From Brochothrix campestris FSL F6-1037 (GTDB taxonomy: Bacteria; Bacillota; Bacilli; Lactobacillales; Listeriaceae), in contig NZ_AODH01000012.1 in NCBI RefSeq assembly GCF_000525915.1, forward strand, positions 1 through 64,000: a DNA stretch of 64,000 nt, read 5' to 3'. The position numbers and the translations under genes were made by a program. Numbering within the stretch: position 1 is the stretch's first letter; each line of letters starts with the position of its first letter. The notes below the pieces were generated by a model. It made no database searches and was not told where the DNA came from. It was given only the letters and a program-made list of their open reading frames with translations. This document shows positions 28,366 through 37,495 of this stretch, piece after piece.

Positions 28366-29229
28366 ATGTTACGCGTCTATTTGTTATACGGCTATGCCGC
28401 CTTAATGACGTATTTTCATGTCAGTGGCAAACTCGAACAATACATTAATATGAAGTATGCCTATTTAAGTTTAATCGCCCTCTTTGGCACCCTGATTTTA
28501 GGCACGATTCAACTCATTTTAGTGTTCCGTGACGAGGATGCGGATGCGCATAAACACATAGTGACCGCTAAACCTGCTCCCGGTGAACATGTTCATACCG
28601 GTGAAAATCGTTGGTGGAAAAAGGTGATTGTCTATGGTCTATTAGCTTTTCCGCTCTTATCCGGCTTTACCTTTCCTGAAGTCTCACTTGATTCAAACAT
28701 CGTCGCTGCCAAAGGGTTTAAGTTTCCCACAAATACCGATGCCGTTGGCGATTCCTTTGTTCGCAATCAATACCTCAAGCCCGACACTAGTTTCTACTAT
28801 AATAAGGAAGATTATACAAAAACAATGCAAGCTGAACTTAAACCATATGTTAATAAGGAGCACATTACCTTAACCGACGATAATTATTTAACCGTGATGG
28901 AATTGATTTATGACTATCCTGCTTTATTTTCCGGCAAACAATTAACCCTGACTGGCTTTGCCTACGAAGAAACGGCGAACACTAACAAACAACTCTTTCT
29001 CTTCCGCTTCGGTGTCGTACACTGTGTGGCCGATTCTGGTGTGTTCGGCTTACTGTTAAACTTACCGACCGACCAAAATTACCAGAATGATACGTGGCTC
29101 CAAGCAACAGGGACGATTGGCACTGACTTCTATGCGCCGTTCAAACAAACAATCCCAACCTTAACAGTCTCTGACATTAGCAAAATTAAAACACCGGCAG
29201 AGAAATACGTCTATCGTAAATACAATTAG
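28366..29229 (+). CDS. YcgQ-type permease partner (TIGR03943 family)
   Basis: This 287-residue protein has two N-terminal helices, a His-containing linker (DADAHKHIV and GEHVHTGENRWWKK), a third helix near 90-105 and an extracytoplasmic C-terminal domain. That domain includes FGVVHCVADSGVFGLLL, the conserved CxADS segment of the TIGR03943 family. It starts 14 bases after ycgR with AAAGGAGG. Family members pair with DUF318 permeases. Function is undefined; ionic or metal transport is guessed from the His/Cys content. Confidence 0.82.
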   Translation: MLRVYLLYGYAALMTYFHVSGKLEQYINMKYAYLSLIALFGTLILGTIQLILVFRDEDADAHKHIVTAKPAPGEHVHTGENRWWKKVIVYGLLAFPLLSGFTFPEVSLDSNIVAAKGFKFPTNTDAVGDSFVRNQYLKPDTSFYYNKEDYTKTMQAELKPYVNKEHITLTDDNYLTVMELIYDYPALFSGKQLTLTGFAYEETANTNKQLFLFRFGVVHCVADSGVFGLLLNLPTDQNYQNDTWLQATGTIGTDFYAPFKQTIPTLTVSDISKIKTPAEKYVYRKYN

Positions 29230-29316
29230 GCATTCATTTGACGATTGCTTTGCGCTAGCCAAAACGGTACACTAAAGAGAGTGTTTATTATTTATTACAG
29301 AATGGAGAATTTATTT

Positions 29317-29684
29317 ATGTTTAAAACTTTTTTAGCGATTCATGCCTCTTCGTGGGCGATTTTAATTGTGCTATTGATTGCAGCTGCGATGTTGTACAGT
29401 AATAAGGTTATCAAAGTCGGTACAATCGTTCACATGATCTTGCGCTTAATGTACGTCGTAATGCTTGTTTCTGGCTGCGGCATGCTCTTTTTAGCAATTG
29501 ATAACAGCGGTATGAATTCATTTACTTGGACCTTCTTAGGTAAGGCCGTCTTAGCGATTGCCATGATGGGTGTTTCTGAAATGCTGTTAATTCGTATCAA
29601 AAAAACAAAAAAACAAGCCTTGTCATGTGGATTGTTGATATTGTTTTACTCGTTGCTATTTTAGGCATTGCCTTTTCACATTAA
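29317..29684 (+). CDS. YisL-family small membrane protein (UPF0344), frameshifted in this sequence
   Basis: This protein has about 122 residues and four helices: an AIHASSWAILIVLLIAAAML first helix, then THMILRL-type VHMILRLMYVVMLVSG and GVSEMLLIRIKK, which match YisL. The frame breaks in an A7 run near 29600-29616. Adding one A continues into MWIVDIVLLVAILGIAFSH, the family's last helix, ending at 29682-29684. ATG 29317 follows GGAG. Function unknown. Confidence 0.75.
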
Positions 29685-29689
29685 GCATC

Positions 29690-29742
29690 AAAAAAACCGT
29701 TGAAGCAACACTTTAACTAGTGTCGCTTCAACGGTTTTTTCG
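29690..29742. terminator. Bidirectional terminator
   Basis: AAAACCGTTGAAGC/GCTTCAACGGTTTT with inner ACACT/AGTGT is flanked by A6 and T6. It ends the YisL gene (+) and the PstS gene (-). Confidence 0.9.
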
Positions 29743-29745
29743 TTG

Positions 29746-30627
29746 TTATTTAGTTGTTACTTTACCATCAACTGAACGTTCAACTTTCATTGCATTGACT
29801 GATGAATAGCCGAGCTCAGTCACAACGCCTGTTTGGACATCATCAGATAACATGTAGTCAATAAACGCCTCTGTTTGTTTATTTGCATCTTTCTTCGTAT
29901 ACATATGTTCATAAGCCCAAATCTTCCAATCATTTGTTTGGACATTGGCTTCTGTCGGTTTAACTTTATCAATCGTTAGAGCCGTTACTGCGTCATCGAA
30001 ATATGAGAAGGCTAAATAACTTATCGCACCTGGTGTTTTTGCGACCATTTGACGCACTGTCCCCGAATTATCTTGTTCCTGTGCCTTCACTGATTCCTTG
30101 CCATCAAGTGCCCATTTCTCAAATGTCGCCCGTGTCCCCGAACCCTCTGCACGATTAATAACCGTAATCGCTAAGTCTTTGCCACCAACCTCTTTCCAGT
30201 TCGTAATCTTGCCGGTGAAAATCCCCACCAATTGCTCTTTCGCTAAGTTGGTGACACCTGTATCTGGATTAACGATTGGTCCCATTCCAACAACTGCCAC
30301 CTTATTATCTTTAATTTTCGCTGTATCTACGCCTGTTTTTTCTTCGGCAAATACATCAGAGTTTCCAATATCGACTGTTCCTGCTGCAATTTGACTGAGA
30401 CCTTGTCCACTCCCACCACCTTGAACATTGACGGTCACCTTACTATTTTCAGCTGTAAAGGCTTTGCCCACTTCTTCAGCTAACGGCTGTAAAGCGGATG
30501 AACCAACAGCGGTAATCGTCCCAGTCATTTCTGCTGACGCTTTTCCTTCCTTTTCATTATTTCCACATGCAACCAGCACTAAGCTCGCAACCACTATTAT
30601 TGAAAACAACCCGATTGTTTTTTTCAT
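29746..30627 (-). CDS. pstS: PstS-family phosphate-binding lipoprotein
   Basis: This 293-residue extracytoplasmic lipoprotein has the signal MKKTIGLFSIIVVASLVL and lipobox LVAC. Phosphate-contacting motifs are GSSALQPLAEEV near residue 45, QGGGSGQGLSQIAAGTVDIGNSD, and NRAEGSGTRATF. ATG 30627, 8 bases after GGAG, is preferred to an ATG three codons earlier. No pstCAB genes are adjacent, so this receptor either serves a distant transporter or acts alone. Confidence 0.9.
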   Translation of the reverse strand: MKKTIGLFSIIVVASLVLVACGNNEKEGKASAEMTGTITAVGSSALQPLAEEVGKAFTAENSKVTVNVQGGGSGQGLSQIAAGTVDIGNSDVFAEEKTGVDTAKIKDNKVAVVGMGPIVNPDTGVTNLAKEQLVGIFTGKITNWKEVGGKDLAITVINRAEGSGTRATFEKWALDGKESVKAQEQDNSGTVRQMVAKTPGAISYLAFSYFDDAVTALTIDKVKPTEANVQTNDWKIWAYEHMYTKKDANKQTEAFIDYMLSDDVQTGVVTELGYSSVNAMKVERSVDGKVTTK

Positions 30628-30874
30628 CTCATTCACTCCATTTCAAGTTTGGTGTTCCTTACAGTTATTACTATACCGACTAATTGTAAAGCTGTAATAA
30701 AGGTATTGTTTTGTTTGTGTAAAGAAACACACCGCACCCTCAATAGTTACAAACACCCAGCCAATAAAAACATACAGTCGCGTTATTTTGATTTCCCATC
30801 AGATAAATGGTATTCTAAAGTAATATTTGCTAGTAAATAGTGAATTTGTCTAGACGAAAGGAGCATCTATTACG

Positions 30875-32236
30875 ATGTCTAAAAAAACGCGTAATCTTTT
30901 AATTAGCTTTATCCTGTTATTAGTTGGCATTTACGGTATCATCACCTATACCTATAAAGATACATACTTACCTAACACATCCGTTAACGGGGTACCGATT
31001 AGCAGGTTGACAGTCAAAGAAGCCGATAAAAAATTAACCGATCACTTCAATTCAAAAAAATATCATTTGACTGAGAATGAGACCACACGATTCACTTTAA
31101 CAGGAAAAGAGCTTGGCTATAAGGCTCAGTTCAAACAACTTCTAACATCAAAACAACAAGCTCAGACCGCCTTTAGTTGGCCTATCGCTCTCATAAGGAA
31201 ACAGTCCTATCAAACGACATCGAATACCTTCCTTGATGAAAAAAAATTAACGAGAACATTAGAACAACTTAGCCTCAATGACGGTCAACGCACCGCGTCT
31301 AAAAATGCAACAATCGCTAAAAACGAAACCGAGTTCAGTCTCGAAAACGAAATTTATGGTGATGAAATTGATTTACAACAAGTGATTAAGAAAATCAAAA
31401 CAACAGTCAGTAAAGATAAAACGACGATTAATTTAAACGATACCTATATTAAACCGACTTTGTTAGCCTCCAATAAAACGTTATTAGCGAGTTTAGCTTC
31501 CTTAAATAAATTGAAAGAACAAACAATCACATTAGCAATAAGTAAAAATAGCGTACGTATTCCGCAAAAGACCATCATCGAAACGTTACGTGTTACAGAT
31601 AAGGGCGAAATCGCCACAGATACACGTGCGATTACAAACTATGTCGCTACTTTAGCAGCAAAATATGATACGAACGAAACAGCACGCTCTTTCAAAACAA
31701 CTAACAAGGGTACCATTACGACAGCGGCGAGTGGCACGTATGGTTGGTCACTTAACACCTCTGATACCGAACAAAAGTTAGCAAACGCCCTACTTACAGG
31801 TGAAAATCAAACGATTGAACCGCTCCATTTCGGTTCGGGATATGGTGACAATGATCATACGATTAGTGGCACCTATGTTGAAGTCGATACAACTGATCAG
31901 CATATGTGGTTTTATAAAGACGGAAAAAAAGTAACCGACACAGCTGTTGTTACAGGTGATTCGAGTAAAAAACACGATACACCTCGAGGTGTTTTCTCAG
32001 TTTGGAACAAAGAACGGAACGCTACCTTAGTTGGTGAAGATTATAAACAGCCCGTTTCTTATTGGCTCCCCATTGATTGGACTGGTGTCGGATTACACGA
32101 TGCTGGTTGGCGACCTAAATTTGGCGGGACCATATATAAAACGAGCGGTTCTCACGGCTGTGTGAATACCCCTCCCGCCGTTATGAAAGTGATTTACGAT
32201 AACATTAAGGTCGGAACACCTGTCGTCGTTTATTAA
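30875..32236 (+). CDS. L,D-transpeptidase (YkuD) with peptidoglycan-binding domain
   Basis: This 453-residue wall enzyme has a short cytoplasmic start, a signal-anchor helix at about 8-27, two PG_binding_4-type repeats (about 35-300) and a YkuD catalytic domain (about 325-453). The catalytic motif is GSHGCVNTP, with the nucleophilic Cys and the preceding His intact. It makes 3-3 crosslinks or attaches peptides in the wall. The start ATG follows AAAGGAG by 11 bases. It is a single gene with its own terminator. Confidence 0.93.
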   Translation: MSKKTRNLLISFILLLVGIYGIITYTYKDTYLPNTSVNGVPISRLTVKEADKKLTDHFNSKKYHLTENETTRFTLTGKELGYKAQFKQLLTSKQQAQTAFSWPIALIRKQSYQTTSNTFLDEKKLTRTLEQLSLNDGQRTASKNATIAKNETEFSLENEIYGDEIDLQQVIKKIKTTVSKDKTTINLNDTYIKPTLLASNKTLLASLASLNKLKEQTITLAISKNSVRIPQKTIIETLRVTDKGEIATDTRAITNYVATLAAKYDTNETARSFKTTNKGTITTAASGTYGWSLNTSDTEQKLANALLTGENQTIEPLHFGSGYGDNDHTISGTYVEVDTTDQHMWFYKDGKKVTDTAVVTGDSSKKHDTPRGVFSVWNKERNATLVGEDYKQPVSYWLPIDWTGVGLHDAGWRPKFGGTIYKTSGSHGCVNTPPAVMKVIYDNIKVGTPVVVY

Positions 32237-32242
32237 TGAAAC

Positions 32243-32273
32243 AAGCTGTCAGTCATTATACTGGCAGCTTTTT
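32243..32273 (+). terminator. Terminator of the L,D-transpeptidase gene
   Basis: AGCTGTCAGT and ACTGGCAGCT pair around CATTAT, followed by T5. Confidence 0.85.
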
Positions 32274-32695
32274 ATGTGTGAAAACGATTGTGTTTTTCTT
32301 ATTCAGGATATGAAAAAGACAAAAGAATGCTCTATCGCTGATTTTCGATAGAGAAACTTTGTTTGTTATTGCCACTAAACATTGGCGATATCAAATCAAA
32401 TGTCATGCAGCTCCACTTTTTTCTACAAGATTATCATTAGGCACAAGTTCTTCCATCGAAATTAATAGAAGTTGCTTTCAATCTTCTATTTGTTGTTTGG
32501 ATGCTATAGGAACGCCAGCTCCTTATTTATCTCTAATTTATAACAACAAAATGTATGTACAAAGTAATCAGTTTTTTCAGTGGGGCTTTTTTTCCGAACA
32601 TTTTGAGGTGGGCTACGCGAGGTTGCGTTAGGAAAACACACCAAAGTATGGCGGTAAGGTAACACCCGCAACTGTTTCCCTCATAATTGGAAGGA
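32274..32695. other. Gene-free region
   Basis: About 420 bases hold no convincing gene. A frame at 32359-32631 (90 codons) has no ribosome binding site and an atypical Ser/Cys/Gln-rich composition. A CTCTATCG/CGATAGAG inverted repeat lies at about 32331-32353 without a T-tract. This may be a decayed remnant. Confidence 0.5.
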
Positions 32696-32733
32696 CAAAA
32701 AAAGTAGCAAACCCTATCGGTTTACTACTTTGT
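32696..32733 (-). terminator. Terminator of the LysM-3D gene
   Basis: AAAGTAG-AAACC and GGTTT-CTACTTT pair, with T7 following on the minus strand. Confidence 0.85.
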
Positions 32734-32809
32734 CTTAGGGCCACTCTTCTTTATTCAAGAAAAATGTCCCGCTCTCCATCTGATGCTAATCTCCCAAACT
32801 TAACTATAT

Positions 32810-33568
32810 TTATTTGACAGTCACAGTCACAGTTTGGCGACCCCATTGAACCGCTTCAGCTGTAGACATATTTAAATCAATAATATTACCTTGAATCGCA
32901 CCACCTGTATCACGGGCCACAGCTGTACCATAACCTGGAACATAGACAGTTGAACCTAACGGAATAACACTCGGATCAACAGCAATCACTTTTTCACTTG
33001 TTGATGTCACAAGATAACCTGAAGCTGTACGACCACCTAATGAGACAGCATCATATGCAGTTGCTTGCACTGTTACTTGACGACCACCTGTTGTATTGGC
33101 TTCTACTTTTGGTACTGCTTGCTCTGCTTTTGGTGCTGCTTGCTCTGCTTTTGGTGCTGCTTGCTCTGCTTTTGGTGCTGTGGTAGTTGCAACTGCTGAA
33201 CTACCTGTTAATTTCAACACTTGCCCAGGAATAATAATATCTGTCGTTAAACTATTCCAACTTTTAAGATTCACTTCAGTTAGATGTTTAGCTGTCGCTA
33301 TTTTCCACAATGAATCACCTGTTTTCACAGTATAGGTTGCATCTGAAGCTGTCAGTTGTAAAGCTTGATCAGCGTAAATGACATCAGATGATAATTTATT
33401 TAATGACTTTAATTCTTCAATTGAGATGTTCTTTTCATTGGCTATCTTCCATAATGAATCACCTGTTTTCACAGTATATGTGTTAGCTGATGCGCTAGTT
33501 GTTGTAAATGTCACAGTAGCAAGCGTTAATCCTGCCATAATTGTTGCCGTTAATTTTTTGATATTCAT
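32810..33568 (-). CDS. Secreted wall protein with two LysM domains and a 3D domain
   Basis: This 252-residue protein has a signal peptide ending ASA. Two LysM repeats begin YTVKTGDSLWKIA (about residues 31-73 and 79-121). A linker with three APKAEQA heptads comes from 21-bp DNA repeats. The C-terminal 3D domain carries the three conserved Asp in AVDPSVIPLG, ARDTGG and IDLNM. The architecture equals B. subtilis YocH, a lytic transglycosylase-like autolysin. Ribosome binding site GGAGG. It is secreted and binds peptidoglycan; usually controlled by WalRK in relatives, but I see no clear WalR site. Confidence 0.92.
   Translation of the reverse strand: MNIKKLTATIMAGLTLATVTFTTTSASANTYTVKTGDSLWKIANEKNISIEELKSLNKLSSDVIYADQALQLTASDATYTVKTGDSLWKIATAKHLTEVNLKSWNSLTTDIIIPGQVLKLTGSSAVATTTAPKAEQAAPKAEQAAPKAEQAVPKVEANTTGGRQVTVQATAYDAVSLGGRTASGYLVTSTSEKVIAVDPSVIPLGSTVYVPGYGTAVARDTGGAIQGNIIDLNMSTAEAVQWGRQTVTVTVK
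33111..33173 (-). repeat. Three 21-bp tandem repeats in the LysM protein linker
   Basis: The unit GGTGCTGCTTGCTCTGCTTT plus T occurs three times in phase (33111, 33132, 33153; the first with one change), encoding APKAEQA heptads. Copy number can vary by slippage without breaking the frame. Confidence 0.85.
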
Positions 33569-33803
33569 AAGTTTTAATAACCTCCTTAAGATTATGTATT
33601 AACTTTAACATCAAAAAAGATATCATGGGTTACACTCAAATTAAGAGCTAGTAACGCTCAGATGCTGAAATCGAGCACAACTGTTATAGTTGTAATATTT
33701 AATGGACGGTCAAAATGAGGTAGAATCGCTTATCACAAGAGCTTTCCTCCTTAATCGCACAAAAAACGGCTGTCTTATTTGTTGCCTGACTGTAATATGA
33801 GAA

Positions 33804-33837
33804 CTAAAAAAACACCGCATATCTAATCGCGGTGTTT
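33804..33837 (-). terminator. Terminator of the heme monooxygenase gene
   Basis: AACACCGC/GCGGTGTT is followed by T7 on the minus strand. The rest of the 33569-33863 gap shows nothing else beyond the upstream region of the LysM gene. Confidence 0.85.
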
Positions 33838-33863
33838 GATAATCAATAACTATTTAATTAATG

Positions 33864-34206
33864 TTAACGAACAGGTAACTGTTCATGTACAACATCGTAA
33901 CGGCTAATTGAACTACTAATAATACCCTTGCGTTGTTCTTTTTGATGACGTGTATCTTTTGTACGGCCATGAGCCTCTTTAAAATGAGTGCTTTTCACCC
34001 AGTTTTTTTTGCGCCTCATCAGTCGTCCAACGACTTGTTACAACAACTTCTTCAAACTCGTCTTTTGCTTGGTTGTGAAACAATTCAAAGCCTAAGAAAC
34101 CTTCAACGTCAGCAATGCGCTGTGACACATCACCTTGCGTAAATTGTGAAATCACATGTTCACCATAACCAGGTTCAATTTTAATTGTATTCGTAACAAT
34201 AATCAT
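33864..34206 (-). CDS. Heme-degrading monooxygenase (IsdG/HmoA-like), frameshifted in this sequence
   Basis: This soluble ABM-fold protein has about 113 residues. The N-terminus MIIVTNTIKIEPGYG closely resembles Listeria heme-degrading Isd-type enzyme. Then come VEGFLGFELF and SRWTTDEAQKNWVKSTHFKEAHG with the conserved Trp and the heme-ligand-region His. The frame breaks in an A8 run (T8 on +, about 34004-34011); removing one A continues to ISRYDVVHEQLPVR and stop at 33864. ATG 34206 follows GAGGGG. It frees iron from heme. Its promoter holds a Fur box, so it is induced under iron limitation. Confidence 0.85.
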
Positions 34207-34238
34207 CTGTAATCCCCTCAATTCTTAGTATATCTTTA

Positions 34239-34268
34239 ATTATAGTTGATAACGATTATCATTGTCAA
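34239..34268 (-). promoter_or_regulatory. Fur box inside the heme monooxygenase promoter
   Basis: The minus strand has TTGACA, an 18-base spacer and TATAAT. The spacer contains TGATAATCGTTATCA (34247-34261), which matches the 7-1-7 Fur motif TGATAATnATTATCA at all but one position. Fur binding would block RNA polymerase. Confidence 0.8.
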
Positions 34269-34289
34269 TTGAATTTGAAAAATCATCTG

Positions 34290-34679
34290 TTAGTTATTCG
34301 CTTCAAATTGAAGTTTATAACCTGGCTTGTCAAAGGCAATTTCGGTAACATCATACGTCATACGTTGGACGTAGTCTAATAGCGCCTCTGTCAATTCACG
34401 GACAATAGCCGCGTCTATCTCATTAACCGCTTCAAAGTAATCGACAAATTGAACCATTCGACTAATTTTACCGACAACTTTAAAATCTTCTAATTGAATA
34501 TCAAATGATAATTCGAGGCGACAAATTTTCCCTTTTTTAAACATCTCATTATCATCGGTACCGACAGGTGCTAATTCGATTATATTGGTTTCAATTGTTG
34601 GCGTGGTTTTCTCAAACTGTTTTTCAGGTGTACTAAAATTAAATGTTTCTACTTTAATTTCTGATCGATTAATTTGCAT
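34290..34679 (-). CDS. DUF1149 family protein (SecB-like fold)
   Basis: This 129-residue soluble protein has MQINRSEIKVETFNF, the middle KGKICRLELSFDIQLEDFKVVGKISRMVQ and the end VTEIAFDKPGYKLQF, which match the DUF1149 family of Lactobacillales and Listeria. Those proteins are related in fold to SecB chaperones. ATG 34679 follows AGGAGG; the longer in-frame extension is rejected for lack of a site. Function not established. Confidence 0.8.
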   Translation of the reverse strand: MQINRSEIKVETFNFSTPEKQFEKTTPTIETNIIELAPVGTDDNEMFKKGKICRLELSFDIQLEDFKVVGKISRMVQFVDYFEAVNEIDAAIVRELTEALLDYVQRMTYDVTEIAFDKPGYKLQFEANN

Positions 34680-34750
34680 TGAATAACCTCCTAGTTTACA
34701 AGTCAGGATAACTTGCATATATATTATTTTAGCATATCTCAGCAAAATTA

Positions 34751-34817
34751 TTGACTTATAACCATTGTATGCTATGCTATTTTACATTAACTGATGATTA
34801 TCGTTGTATCATAATCA
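34751..34817 (+). promoter_or_regulatory. Promoter and operator-like repeat of the NlpA lipoprotein gene
   Basis: TTGACT at 34751-34756, 16 bases and TATGCT at 34773-34778. Just downstream of the predicted start TGATTAT (34795-34801) and ATAATCA (34811-34817) form a 7-bp inverted repeat with a 9-base spacer, a likely repressor site, distantly Fur-like. Confidence 0.45.
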
Positions 34818-34835
34818 ATCTACGGGAGACTGCTC

Positions 34836-35706
34836 ATGCAAAAAAAAAATAATGTTACCGCTCACCCTCCTTCTGCTAATGACGTTGGTTTTAGCCGGAT
34901 GTGGTTCACAACAAAAAACTGTTTCCTCTATTAAAGTGGGTATTTTAGCCGATAATATTATTTGGCAACAAATTAAAGACGCTAGTAGCGATAACTCTTT
35001 AAAAATAACCTACCTAACCTATGCTACGAACGATGAGCTCAATCAAGCTTTGGCTGCGAAGGAAATCGATGTTGCCGGTTCACAAACAATCAGTGCCTTC
35101 GATAACTCCAAACAGAAACTTAAGCTTGATTCCCTTGTGTCAATCGGTTCACTTTATTGGGCACCACTCGGATTGTACTCTAGCAAATACAAACAACTCA
35201 CTGATTTACACAACGGCGACACGATTGCCTTACCCGCAGATCCTGCCGAATTGGGACGTGCACTTGTCTTATTAAACGAAGCCAAGGTTATTACTTTAAA
35301 CGCTAACTTTAATGGTAAAGGCGACCTCAATAAAATCGTCAAAAATCCAATGAAACTTAAGTTTCATTTACTCACTACTGCTGATGAGGTTCGCCTTGAT
35401 GACTACGAAGCTGTTGCTCTCACGAACGAAGCTGCTCGCAAGCAAAAGCTTACTATCAACGACAAAGCCTTAACAATCGAAGTTGTCGTACCGAAAGCTT
35501 ATGTCACCATCCTCGCGACTCGTACAGACAACCAAACAGATCAAGTTGTACGCGATTTTTTGAAATTAAGCCAATCGAAACAAGTAATTACCGCTGTCAC
35601 TAAACAAGCTGAAAATGGTGAACAAATCGTCAAAATGCCATTAGAAAGCTTGGACGGATATGAGACAAGTTATACCGAGAAAGTCTCGCAAAAATCCGGT
35701 ATGTAA
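34836..35706 (+). CDS. NlpA/MetQ-family binding lipoprotein, frameshifted near the start
   Basis: The protein has about 289 residues. The start ATG 34836 follows CGGGAG. An A10 run in codons 2-5 shifts the frame; removing one A gives MQKKIMLPLTLLLLMTLVLAGC with lipobox LAGC. The mature part resembles MetQ (SIKVGILADNIIWQQIKD, IALPADPAELGRALVLLNEA) but is shorter and divergent, and no permease or ATPase genes adjoin it. The true MetQNI system is at 58-61 kb, so this may bind another ligand. Terminator follows directly. Confidence 0.8.
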
Positions 35707-35708
35707 AG

Positions 35709-35751
35709 AAAGGGTGTTCACTCAATATCATCGAGTGAACACCCTTTTTTT
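35709..35751. terminator. Bidirectional terminator
   Basis: AAGGGTGTTCACTC and GAGTGAACACCCTT pair around a 10-base loop, followed by T7. It separates the convergent NlpA-type and gbuC genes. Confidence 0.9.
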
Positions 35752-36643
35752 AGTTATTCTTCAAATCGGCAATCGAATTAATGTTTGTCATATAGGTCGG
35801 TACTGCCAATCCAACTTTAGCACCTTTTAAGTTCGGACCTAAGTCTTCAATATCGGCTTTATAATCTTGCATCAATTTACCTGATGTATTTGGCAACCAA
35901 GCCGCAACCATTGCATCAGCCTTGTTGGTTGCGATTGAAATCCACATTGGCTGAATTTCCATTGCTTGAATGGTAACGTCATAGCCCACACCACGTAGTG
36001 CTTCCGCAATCACGTTAGTTGAGGCAATTTCAGAATCCCAAGCGACATACGTCATCGATAAGGTTTCACCTTTAACTTTAGGTACATCCTTCGTCCATTT
36101 AGCGACTTCATTTGCATGTTTTTTCACCCAAGCTGCAGCAGCAACCTGTGGATCATCACCATCATTCACCTGCAGCATCACTTCTGACATGTCTGCTGGT
36201 TTCCAATTAAAGCGATCAAGTACCGTATATGCTTCTGGTTTATCCTTCTTCAAGCCTTTTCGGACAATCGTATTAATGTTCTCACTACCACCAAAGACAT
36301 TTTCTGGATCATCTAAAAACTTCAAATCGAACTTGGTAAACATCCAGTGTGGTGTCCAGCCTGTAACAACGATTGCTTGTTTATGTTTAATCGCCTTACT
36401 CAACGTACTGGTCATTGCCGCTGTCGAGCTCGTTTGTAACTGCCAATTATCTTCTCGTAAATTATAGACAGATAAGGCCTTATCTGTTCCACTCATAATA
36501 CCGGTGCCCGCATCAATGCCAGTAATCGTATAGTTGATTTGCTTGCCAAGTTTTTCGTGGTCATCATACGCAGCAATCTCCGAACATGACGCCAACAAAA
36601 CAGTAGTGATGAGCAGTAAAAATACTAATGTATATTTTTTCAT
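35750..36643 (-). CDS. gbuC: Glycine betaine-binding lipoprotein GbuC
   Basis: This 297-residue OpuAC-type receptor has a signal and lipobox LASC. Aromatic ligand-cage positions fit the family: VVTGWTPHWMF, YVAWDSEIASTNV and AMVAAWLPNT. It is the last gene of gbuABC, 9 bases after gbuB. It delivers betaine for osmo- and cold protection. Confidence 0.93.
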   Translation of the reverse strand: MKKYTLVFLLLITTVLLASCSEIAAYDDHEKLGKQINYTITGIDAGTGIMSGTDKALSVYNLREDNWQLQTSSTAAMTSTLSKAIKHKQAIVVTGWTPHWMFTKFDLKFLDDPENVFGGSENINTIVRKGLKKDKPEAYTVLDRFNWKPADMSEVMLQVNDGDDPQVAAAAWVKKHANEVAKWTKDVPKVKGETLSMTYVAWDSEIASTNVIAEALRGVGYDVTIQAMEIQPMWISIATNKADAMVAAWLPNTSGKLMQDYKADIEDLGPNLKGAKVGLAVPTYMTNINSIADLKNN

Positions 36644-36652
36644 TTCATCACC

Positions 36653-37495
36653 CTACTTTCTTTTAGCCGTAAAGGCTTGCGTCATTCGGTCTAAAATAAT
36701 CGCTACAATGACAATCGCAATACCGGCAGTAAAGCCAGCACCTGCTTCGTTACGCCCAACAGCAAAGTATACTTGTGTTCCTAGTCCCATCGCACCAATC
36801 ATTGAAGCGATAACAACCATCGATAAAGCTAGCATCATCGTTTGATTGATACCGGCCATAATCGTTGGTTTCGCTAGTGGCAATTGTACTTTAATTAATT
36901 TCTGCCATGCTGTCGAACCAAACGAATCGGATGCCTCGGTTAACTCAAGCGGCACTTCGCGTATACCAAGATTCGTCATCCGGACCGTTGGTGGCATCGC
37001 AAAGATAACGGATGCAACAACTCCAGGTACCATTCCGATACCAAAGAAGGCAACGGCCGGAATAAGATAAACAAAGGCCGGCATCGTTTGCATGAAATCG
37101 AGGATTGGTCGAATAATACTTTCAGCTGTTTTACTTTTAGCCATCAAAATCCCTAATGGCACACCAAAAATGAAGGTGATTAAGCTACTTGTAATGACAA
37201 GCGTTAACGTCTGTGTCATATCGCGCCAAAAACCAAGATTCCAAATCAATAGTAAACCAACTAGTGCAAACACTAATAAACCATATTTTTTTGATTTTCG
37301 TGTAACAGCAAAAATCACAGCTAACAAGAGGATAATAAAGAGCCATTCAGGTATTAAATCGAATACCCATTGAATACCATTAACGATACCGCCAATAATA
37401 TTTGTGATGACATTGAAAAAACCTTCAAATAACGTTAATTTATCAACAAGCCAATCAATCCAGACATCTAATGGTAATTTTGGTAGTTTATCCAT
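36653..37495 (-). CDS. gbuB: Glycine betaine ABC transporter permease GbuB
   Basis: This 280-residue permease has six or more helices. The binding-protein-dependent transport domain contains EASDSFGSTAWQKLIKVQLPLAKPTI, the EAA loop. It overlaps gbuA by one base at 37495. An N-terminal amphipathic PKLPLDVWIDWLVDKLT segment is typical of ProW/OpuAB proteins. Confidence 0.93.
   Translation of the reverse strand: MDKLPKLPLDVWIDWLVDKLTLFEGFFNVITNIIGGIVNGIQWVFDLIPEWLFIILLLAVIFAVTRKSKKYGLLVFALVGLLLIWNLGFWRDMTQTLTLVITSSLITFIFGVPLGILMAKSKTAESIIRPILDFMQTMPAFVYLIPAVAFFGIGMVPGVVASVIFAMPPTVRMTNLGIREVPLELTEASDSFGSTAWQKLIKVQLPLAKPTIMAGINQTMMLALSMVVIASMIGAMGLGTQVYFAVGRNEAGAGFTAGIAIVIVAIILDRMTQAFTAKRK

Noticed and set aside
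32359-32631. 90-codon frame in the gene-free region after the L,D-transpeptidase gene
   Set aside because: It has no ribosome binding site, unusual Ser/Cys-rich composition and no recognisable family; probably non-coding.
33096-33335. Ala-rich frame antisense to the LysM protein gene
   Set aside because: It is a by-product of the 21-bp repeats encoding APKAEQA on the other strand; no start signal.
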